Part shown: positions 50,855 to 56,333 of the stretch, piece by piece | Layout of the letters: each line of letters starts with the position of its first letter | How positions within the stretch are numbered: the stretch's first letter is position 1 | Assembly (NCBI GenBank): GCA_025356335.1 | Contig: JANXUF010000011.1 | Location: 1-56,333 of the forward strand | Direction of reading: 5' to 3' | Length of the DNA stretch: 56,333 nucleotides | From: Actinomycetes bacterium | GTDB lineage: Bacteria > Actinomycetota > Acidimicrobiia > Acidimicrobiales > Ilumatobacteraceae | Notes under the pieces: model-generated | Seen by the model: the letters and a program-made list of their open reading frames with translations, nothing else | What the model was told of the DNA's origin: nothing | The model's database searches: none | Program-made: the position numbers and the translations under genes

Positions 50855-51709
50855 TCAGGTCCATGCGAGCCTTGCTTGGGCGATTCCCCCACGTTCGTAG
50901 AACTCGAGGACAACGGTGTGCGCACCACCCGACAGCGTGGCAGTCGCTGTTTGGGTCCCATAGGCGTGATCGTTCCAGTAGTCGATGATCAACGCTCCGT
51001 CGAGGTAGAGCCGCGACCCGTCGTCGGAACCGACCGTGAAGGTGTGTTGCCCGGCGCTGAAGTTGACGGAACGGGTCCAACGTGCTGAAAAGTTGTCAGA
51101 CGGCAGCACGCTCGACGGCGACCCATAGCCCCAGTCGAAGTTGATGTCGCGGTCGTCACGGCACAGCGTTGCGGAGCCGGAGAGGTCGTTACTCGAGTAG
51201 TACTCGCCGATCCAGTTGATGAACGAACCAGGGCATGCCGGTGTACCTGTCGCGCTCAGTGCCGCTGTCGATGCGACGGTTGCAGCGGCGCTGGAGGAGG
51301 ATCCGGGTACTGCCGACGAACACGTGAACGTTGGCGCTCCACCGGCGGTGCCAGGGGTGATGGTCAGGGTCCAGTTCGAGGCGGTGGCGATCGAACCGAC
51401 GGCGATCGAACCGACCGCGGCGCTGTTCAGCGTCACCCCGGACGGGAGCGTCAACGCTGGTGGCGTCATCGTCGTCATCTGCAGAAGCGTCGTCGGGTAG
51501 GCGAGCGTCGACGTGAAGTAGACGATGCTGCCGGCCCGTGCGGCGTCGGCGGAGTGTGCACACGCGGCAGAGGACCCCTTCGAGGTGAGGATGGTGATCC
51601 CAACGACGGCGACCGCCGAGAGGATGCCGACCAGCACGATGGCGACGAGCACCTCGATGAGCGTGAAGCCGTGATCGCCGTGTTGCTCTTTGGTCCGCAC
51701 GCCGACCAT
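50855..51709 (-). CDS. Prepilin-like protein with C-terminal PA14 domain
   Basis: 284 aa. The N-terminus carries a type IV prepilin motif, DHGFTLIEVLVAIVLVGIL, with cleavage after Gly, Phe at +1 and Glu at +5. A pilin-like Ala/Thr/Ser-rich stretch (about 35-155) leads to a PA14 domain (about 160-284: WIGEYYSSNDLSG, FDWGYGSPSSVLPSDNFSARW, GSDDGSRLYLDGALI, FYERGGIAQARLAW). PA14 domains often bind glycans. Fusion of the two is unusual and suggests an adhesive minor pilin or pseudopilin. No pilus assembly genes are in the window. ATG 51709 is chosen; an earlier start at 51733 is possible. Confidence 0.85.
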   Translation of the reverse strand: MVGVRTKEQHGDHGFTLIEVLVAIVLVGILSAVAVVGITILTSKGSSAACAHSADAARAGSIVYFTSTLAYPTTLLQMTTMTPPALTLPSGVTLNSAAVGSIAVGSIATASNWTLTITPGTAGGAPTFTCSSAVPGSSSSAAATVASTAALSATGTPACPGSFINWIGEYYSSNDLSGSATLCRDDRDINFDWGYGSPSSVLPSDNFSARWTRSVNFSAGQHTFTVGSDDGSRLYLDGALIIDYWNDHAYGTQTATATLSGGAHTVVLEFYERGGIAQARLAWT

Positions 51710-51825
51710 CGAAGCCCGCCGACGCCTTCGCACAGTAGGAACGAATGGCTCCCGTCAGTAGTGCGTTCGCGCAGTTCATCGCCGTCGACGACGGGGTCTC
51801 CGCACGATCCGTGACGAGATGCACC

Positions 51826-52794
51826 TCAGGCGTGGGCGGCGAGCAACCTCGCTCGCTCGCGGAATTCGCGCATTGTCTCATGGATGATGTCGGCGACTGG
51901 ACGGACAGCATCGATGCGTCCGGCGACCTGGCCGGTCAGTGCGACCGACGCCTCCATGTCGCCACCGAAGTAGAGGTCCAGGGCGCGTCCGAATTCGTCC
52001 ATCCCGACGTGTTCCTGATGTTCGAGTTCGGTCGTTCGGGCGGTCCGCAGAGCACGGAGCCCCGGTCTGGAAAATCTGTTGAGGAATACCGTGTCGGTCT
52101 CCGCAGCATCGACGATCGCCTGCTTCCAATTGTCGTGAACCGGGGATTCGAGCGCGCTGACCATCCGCGTCCCCATCTGCACGCCCTCTGCTCCCAGCGC
52201 AAATGCCGCTGCCATGCCCAGTCCGTCACAAATTCCACCGGCAGCGATGATGGGGACGTCGAAACGGCCGGCGATCAGCGGGAGCAGCACCATCGTCGCC
52301 ACGTCGCGTGGATTCTTGAAACCGCCGCCCTCTCCGCCCTCGACCACCAGCCCGTCGACGCCCGCGGCGACCGCTTTCGCCGCTGCCGCAAGTGTCGGCA
52401 CCACGTGGAACACCGTCAATCCGGCGTCTTTGAGCTGTCGGGTGTATTTCGTCGGATCGCCTGCCGACGTCGTCACGAATCGGACACCCTGGTCGACGAC
52501 GAACTGCACGATCGAGGGGTCGCGGACGAACAGTTGGGCGATGTTCACACCGAACGGCTTGCCCGTGATCTCACGCATCGCGATGATCTCGCGACGGACG
52601 GCGTCGAGTTCCCCTGACGACGTCTCGATGATGCCGAGACCGCCGGCCTCGCTGACCGCCGACGCGAGTCGGGAGCGTGCGATCCAGCCCATCGGTGCCT
52701 GCACGATGGGATAGTCGATGCCGAGCATCTCGGTGACACGGGTGCGTAGCGGGGCCGGACGCTGAGCATCGGCGGGAGCGGTGGTGAACTCCAT
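51826..52794 (-). CDS. Nitronate monooxygenase (2-nitropropane dioxygenase family)
   Basis: FMN-dependent TIM-barrel enzyme, 322 aa. Motifs: DYPIVQAPMGWIARSRLASAVSEAGGLGII, the catalytic-His region VFHVVPTLAAAAKAVAAGVDGLVVEGGEGGG (split by family convention), PIIAAGGICDG and ALGAEGVQMGTRM for FMN phosphate binding. It oxidises nitronates, or acts as a related enoyl reductase. ATG 52794 gives a standard N-terminus. It belongs to a minus-strand series with a phosphotransferase 50 bp upstream, a gene partnership often seen in acyl-CoA catabolism regions. Confidence 0.88.
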   Translation of the reverse strand: MEFTTAPADAQRPAPLRTRVTEMLGIDYPIVQAPMGWIARSRLASAVSEAGGLGIIETSSGELDAVRREIIAMREITGKPFGVNIAQLFVRDPSIVQFVVDQGVRFVTTSAGDPTKYTRQLKDAGLTVFHVVPTLAAAAKAVAAGVDGLVVEGGEGGGFKNPRDVATMVLLPLIAGRFDVPIIAAGGICDGLGMAAAFALGAEGVQMGTRMVSALESPVHDNWKQAIVDAAETDTVFLNRFSRPGLRALRTARTTELEHQEHVGMDEFGRALDLYFGGDMEASVALTGQVAGRIDAVRPVADIIHETMREFRERARLLAAHA

Positions 52795-52844
52795 GGGCTG
52801 TGGGTTCCTCTGTTTGGGGTCGACGAGACGGACGAGATGTTGGA

Positions 52845-53936
52845 CTAGGTGAGTGGAAGCGAGTCGAGCGCCTCGATCGCCATCGCCGAGCGATCGGCGA
52901 TCGCCCTGGCGAACCCGTCGAGGTCGACGTTCGACGTGTCGCCGAGCGCCCCACTGAGATACCGGGAGAGGACACCCTGCACGATGCATGCCGACTTGAA
53001 ATGATTGAAGGCAACGTAGTACTCGATGTGCGAAACGTCCCGGCCAGAGCGCACCGCATAGCGGTGCAGCATTTCCTCCGCCGAGCCGAAACCGTCCGCC
53101 ATCGTCGGCAACATGGCGGCATCGGACATCGTTGCGATCACGCTCCCGGGACGGACCCAGGTGTTCAGCAGATAGGCCAGATCGGCGAGCGGATCTCCGA
53201 GTGTCGAGATCTCCCAGTCGAGCACCGCCGCAATCGGACCCGTCGGCGAGGTGATGCAGTTCCCGAGGCGATAGTCACCGTGGGCGATGGTCAGCTCGCT
53301 GTGTTCCGGCAGCCGTTCGAGGAGACGAACATAGCTACTTTCCAAGTCGGGAGTGTCCTGGCTCTTCGACACGGTGTACTGCTTGTACCAGCGCCTGATC
53401 TGGCGTTCGACATAGCCGGTGTGCGGACCGTGTCCCAACAGACCGACCGCCTCGACATCGATGCCATGGAGGTCAGCGAGTACGTCGAACAGCGTCTCGC
53501 CCGAGATGCGACGCTGCTCGGGGGTCAGCGTGAGGGTCTGGGTGATGGAATGCTGCACGCATCCCTCGACGAAGCCCATGACATAGAACGGCTGTCCGGA
53601 CACCTCAGGGTCCGGACAGAAACCGAGTGCAGGCGGGACGGGAACCAGCGTGTCCTGCAGCGCATGGATGGCCCGCCATTCCCTGCCCATGTCGTGTGCG
53701 GTCGCCAGCACGCTGTTGAGTGGCGGGCGGCGCAAGACGAACTGCTGGCCAGCAGCATCGGTCAATCGGTATGTCAGGTTCGAGTGACCACCGGCGATGA
53801 GCTCGAAGACGAACGGGGGGACCGCATGTGGTACCTCTGTCGCAAACCACCGCTCGACATTCCTCACCGAAACGCCGGCAGGTTCGGGAGCAGGGGTAAG
53901 CGAAGGTGCACCGTTCGTATCCATCGCTGTGATCAT
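52845..53936 (-). CDS. Phosphotransferase (APH/ACAD10-like) family protein
   Basis: Aminoglycoside-phosphotransferase-like kinase fold, 363 aa, of the ACAD10/11-type group linked to acyl-CoA or hydroxyacyl metabolism. The nucleotide region is GGHSNLTYRL and FVLRRPP (Lys position replaced by Arg), the Brenner motif is HGDYRLGNC and the DFG-like metal site is VLDWEISTLGDPLADLAYL. ATG 53936 is used; ATG 53924 is a close alternative. Physiological substrate unknown. Confidence 0.87.
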   Translation of the reverse strand: MITAMDTNGAPSLTPAPEPAGVSVRNVERWFATEVPHAVPPFVFELIAGGHSNLTYRLTDAAGQQFVLRRPPLNSVLATAHDMGREWRAIHALQDTLVPVPPALGFCPDPEVSGQPFYVMGFVEGCVQHSITQTLTLTPEQRRISGETLFDVLADLHGIDVEAVGLLGHGPHTGYVERQIRRWYKQYTVSKSQDTPDLESSYVRLLERLPEHSELTIAHGDYRLGNCITSPTGPIAAVLDWEISTLGDPLADLAYLLNTWVRPGSVIATMSDAAMLPTMADGFGSAEEMLHRYAVRSGRDVSHIEYYVAFNHFKSACIVQGVLSRYLSGALGDTSNVDLDGFARAIADRSAMAIEALDSLPLT

Positions 53937-54109
53937 GCAGTCAAAGCCGCTGTGGATTCGAGTTCGGCGAAATAGTTCTCAGAGGATGATCACCGTGGGG
54001 ACGGACAGCGCGGCGAGGTCGGTGCCCGACGGGTGGCCGCCGCCACGTCATCGCAACGCAGTGGGCACGGAGACGGTGCACGATCTCTGGGTGGCGAGCG
54101 AGGGCACAG

Positions 54110-55111
54110 CTACACGGTTGCGAGCCCACTGACATCGGCGAGCAGTTCGACGGACCGCAGCCGGGCCTCGGTCGTGGACGATTGGTGGACGACGATGAGT
54201 TCGTCGGCGTCGGCGTGCCGTGCGAAGGCGTCGAGATAGTCCTTGACGACCGCGGGTGTCCCGACGGCGGTGTACTTCATCATCTGGGTGAGGCTGCGGC
54301 CTTGTGGCGACGCCAGTATCGCATCGGCCTCTTCGTCGCTGAAGCTGCGGCCACCACCGATCAGCAGGGCGACCCGCGAGCGGGCGACGGTCAGCGACTG
54401 CTGCACGGCCGCAGCATCAGAATCGGCTGCGGTGACATTGACCCCGGCGATGACATACGGTCGGTCGAGTTGCGCAGACGGCTTGAAGTCCCGGCGGTAG
54501 GTGGCAACAGCGTCGTGCAGCGTGTTCGGCGCGAAGTGCGAGGCGAAGGCGTAGGGCAATCCCAGCTCAGCGGCGAGTTGTGCTCCGAAGATCGACGATC
54601 CGAGGATATACAACGGCACATTCGTGCCCGTGCCGGGAATGGCGTTGACGCCGCGGATCCGGGTGTGCCCGCTGAGATACCCCTGCAGCTCGACGACGTC
54701 CGACGGGAAGTTCTCTGCCGAGCGCTCATCACGACGTAAGGCGCGCATCGTCACGAGGTCGCTGCCGGGAGCACGGCCGAGTCCGAGGTCGATGCGCCCG
54801 GGGTGCAGCGTTTCGAGCGTACCGAACTGCTCGGCGATGGTCAGCGGCGAGTGGTTCGGCAGCATCACACCGCCCGACCCCAGTCGGATCGTCTGCGTGT
54901 TCGCGGCGACATGGGCGATCAGCACGCTCGTGGCGGACGAGGCGATCGACGACATGTTGTGGTGCTCGGCGTACCAGATCCTGCGGTACCCACTGGCCTC
55001 CGCGAGCTGCGCCAGCCTGACGCTGCCCTCGAGGCTGTCCCGAGCTGTCTCTCCCCGCCCGATGAACGCCAGATCGAGGATGGACATCGGAACGAACGCG
55101 TTGAACGGCAT
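54110..55111 (-). CDS. LLM-class flavin-dependent oxidoreductase (MsnO8-type)
   Basis: Luciferase-like monooxygenase, 333 aa. Barrel landmarks: [52 protein letters not shown] (the family block, split), the insertion [19 protein letters not shown], and the C-terminal [12 protein letters not shown]. It belongs to the MsnO8 group, whose members are FMNH2- or F420-using. Physiological substrate unknown. It is divergent from the formate dehydrogenase gene across 178 bp that hold no gene. Confidence 0.9.
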   Translation of the reverse strand: MPFNAFVPMSILDLAFIGRGETARDSLEGSVRLAQLAEASGYRRIWYAEHHNMSSIASSATSVLIAHVAANTQTIRLGSGGVMLPNHSPLTIAEQFGTLETLHPGRIDLGLGRAPGSDLVTMRALRRDERSAENFPSDVVELQGYLSGHTRIRGVNAIPGTGTNVPLYILGSSIFGAQLAAELGLPYAFASHFAPNTLHDAVATYRRDFKPSAQLDRPYVIAGVNVTAADSDAAAVQQSLTVARSRVALLIGGGRSFSDEEADAILASPQGRSLTQMMKYTAVGTPAVVKDYLDAFARHADADELIVVHQSSTTEARLRSVELLADVSGLATV

Positions 55112-55289
55112 GGTGTGGTCAACAGCTGCGCCGGCTGTCCTATTTCACCGCCGCAGTCCAGCGGCCCGGTGCCCCGGCGTCAGCAATGGCCGGGCTGGGG
55201 TGCGCCGTCGATCAGCGGTCGGCCGATGAAATCGGAGGGTTGTTCGCCGTGTCAGCCGGGTACTGCCTGCTCTGCACCGAGGAGTTGTG

Positions 55290-56333
55290 ATGGCGAGAAG
55301 CAGAAGACGTTGGCCGCTGATCCGCCAGCTGACCGGGAACGACAGGGGCGGGCGAGCAGACTCTGCCAGGTCGCCATGGGCTGATGGGCTCCAGGCACGC
55401 ACGGTCGACGCAGACAGCGTCGTGCAATCTGTGTGCCCGTTCTGCGCAGTTGGATGTGGTCAGCGCGTCTTCGTCAAGGACGGCGTGATCGTGCAGATCG
55501 AAGGCGATCCGGACAGCCCCATCTCGCGTGGGCATCTGTGCCCCAAGGGTGCTGCAACGAAGGCGATGGTGCAGTCGCCCAGTCGGTTGACGACGATCAG
55601 ATATCGCCGGCCGTACGCCACTGACTGGGAAGACCTGCCGCTCGACACGGCGATGCAGATGATCGCCGACCGTGTGGTTGCGGCTCGCCAGGCATCGTGG
55701 GAGGACGTCGACGAACTCGGCCGGCCGCTGCACCGATGCATGGGTATCGCCTCGCTGGGGGGTGCCACCCTCGACAACGAGGAGAACTATCTGTGGAAGA
55801 AGCTCTTCACGTCGTGGGGGGCGGTCCAGATCGAGAATCAAGCACGGATTTGACACTCGTCGACCGTCCCCGGTCTGGGGACATCATTCGGACGAGGTGG
55901 TGCCACCGGCTTCCTCCAGGACCTGCAGCACAGCGACGTCATCCTGATCATGGGATCGAACATGGCTGAAAATCATCCGGTCGGGTTCCAGTGGGTCGTC
56001 GAGGCCCAGCGACGTGGGGCGACCGTGATCCACGCCGATCCGCGGTTCACCCGCACCAGCGCACTCGCCGACATCCACGTACCGATCCGTCCTGGCAGCG
56101 ACATCGCCTTCGTCGGCGGATTGATCAACTACGTCATCTCGCACGGCCGGGAGTTCCGTGACTACGTCGTTGCCTACACCAACGCAGCGACGATCATCGA
56201 CGAGGCGTTCCGTGACACCGAGGACCTCGACGGGTTGTTCTCCGGGTGGGATCCGCAGACGCGGACGTACGACTCGTCGTCCTGGCAGTACGAAGGACTC
56301 GGTGAGAAGTCGGCCGCCGGCGATCGCCAAGAC
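55290..56333 (+). CDS. fdh: Formate dehydrogenase alpha subunit, selenoprotein (partial; TGA 55851 = Sec188)
   Basis: Molybdopterin (bis-MGD) oxidoreductase of the FdnG/FdoG group, cut by the right edge. From ATG 55290 (GAGGAG upstream) the 4Fe-4S motif is CPFCAVGC with the fourth ligand in GHLCPKGA (Cys 49, 52, 56, 84). An in-frame TGA is residue 188 in ENQARI-TGA-HSS, exactly where FdnG has VDNQARVUHGP-like sequence with selenocysteine. The frame then continues for 160 codons of clear homology: TSFGRGGATG, LIMGSNMAENHPVGFQW, IHADPRFTRTSALAD, IPIRPGSDIAFVGG-like VPIRPGSDIAFVGG. A SECIS hairpin follows the TGA. No clear twin-arginine signal is visible, so it may be cytoplasmic. Confidence 0.93.
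55851..55889 (+). promoter_or_regulatory. SECIS element and selenocysteine TGA codon
   Basis: After TGA (55851-55853) an 18-nt spacer-plus-stem leads to apical loop GGTCT (55872-55876), closed by the perfect 6-bp stem GTCCCC (55866-55871)/GGGGAC (55877-55882). The loop sequence and the 18-nt distance equal those of the E. coli fdhF SECIS, recognised by SelB. Confidence 0.88.

Noticed and set aside
55851..55853. TGA as an ordinary stop of a 187-residue protein
   Set aside because: Position, flanking residues, continued homology and the SECIS hairpin all show it is a selenocysteine codon.

Overview
The window is 56.3 kb of high-GC, gene-dense DNA from an actinobacterium. The gene content (PhoH-YbeY-CNNM-Era operon, MtrAB/LpqB-like set, class I-like GlyRS, Cds1, CbtAB, LtrA, many GTG starts, Thr/Ala-rich lipoprotein linkers) fits Actinomycetota, most likely the Acidimicrobiia. 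That placement is inference from gene content; no 16S rRNA or other marker RNA is present. I found no tRNA, rRNA, CRISPR array, transposase or phage gene.

Layout. 1-6.1 kb: an oligopeptide/dipeptide ABC permease (cut by the left edge) and its binding lipoprotein, divergent from a 2-oxoglutarate/Fe(II) oxygenase and a frameshifted alpha/beta hydrolase, then an NfeD/SPFH membrane pair. 6.1-15 kb, minus strand: PEP carboxylase, then a probable N-heterocycle (purine/hydantoin) salvage cluster of Ldh2-type dehydrogenase, MFS transporter, 8-oxoguanine-deaminase-like enzyme, an SsnA-like amidohydrolase lacking its N-terminal subdomain, and an N-carbamoyl-D-amino-acid hydrolase. 15-20 kb: Nudix gene, divergent from a tightly overlapping phoH-ybeY-CNNM-era operon. 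20-23 kb: MtrB-like kinase and LpqB-like GerMN lipoprotein, divergent from their likely response regulator across a repeat-rich intergenic region. 23-30.6 kb: MBL hydrolase, acyl-CoA ligase, histidine phosphatase, a cobalamin-riboswitch-controlled cobalt-uptake operon (cbtB, cbtA and a thioredoxin-like 2Fe-2S fusion protein), VOC protein and Cds1 cysteine desulfhydrase. 30.6-43.4 kb: LtrA, CPBP protease, epimerase, DinG-type helicase, uppS, recO, a mazEF pair, glyS, a PadR-controlled DrrAB-type exporter and an NlpC/P60 hydrolase. 43.4-51.7 kb: regulators (Fur, PadR, STAS), a photoactive-yellow-protein homologue directly before a PAS-GGDEF diguanylate cyclase, a secreted beta-propeller/transglycosylase protein, a decayed sortase/propeller pseudogene, and a prepilin-PA14 fusion. 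51.8-56.3 kb: nitronate monooxygenase, phosphotransferase, LLM flavin oxidoreductase, and the start of a formate dehydrogenase alpha subunit.

The two strongest discoveries are at the right end. First, the formate dehydrogenase reads through an in-frame TGA that sits exactly at the selenocysteine site and is followed by a bacterial-type SECIS hairpin. It is therefore a selenoprotein that ordinary gene calling would split in two. Second, the 124-residue protein at 46.1 kb keeps the chromophore Cys, Tyr and Glu of photoactive yellow protein and is one base away from a c-di-GMP synthase with intact GGEEF and I-site, suggesting a light-to-c-di-GMP switch beside genes for surface and cell-wall proteins.
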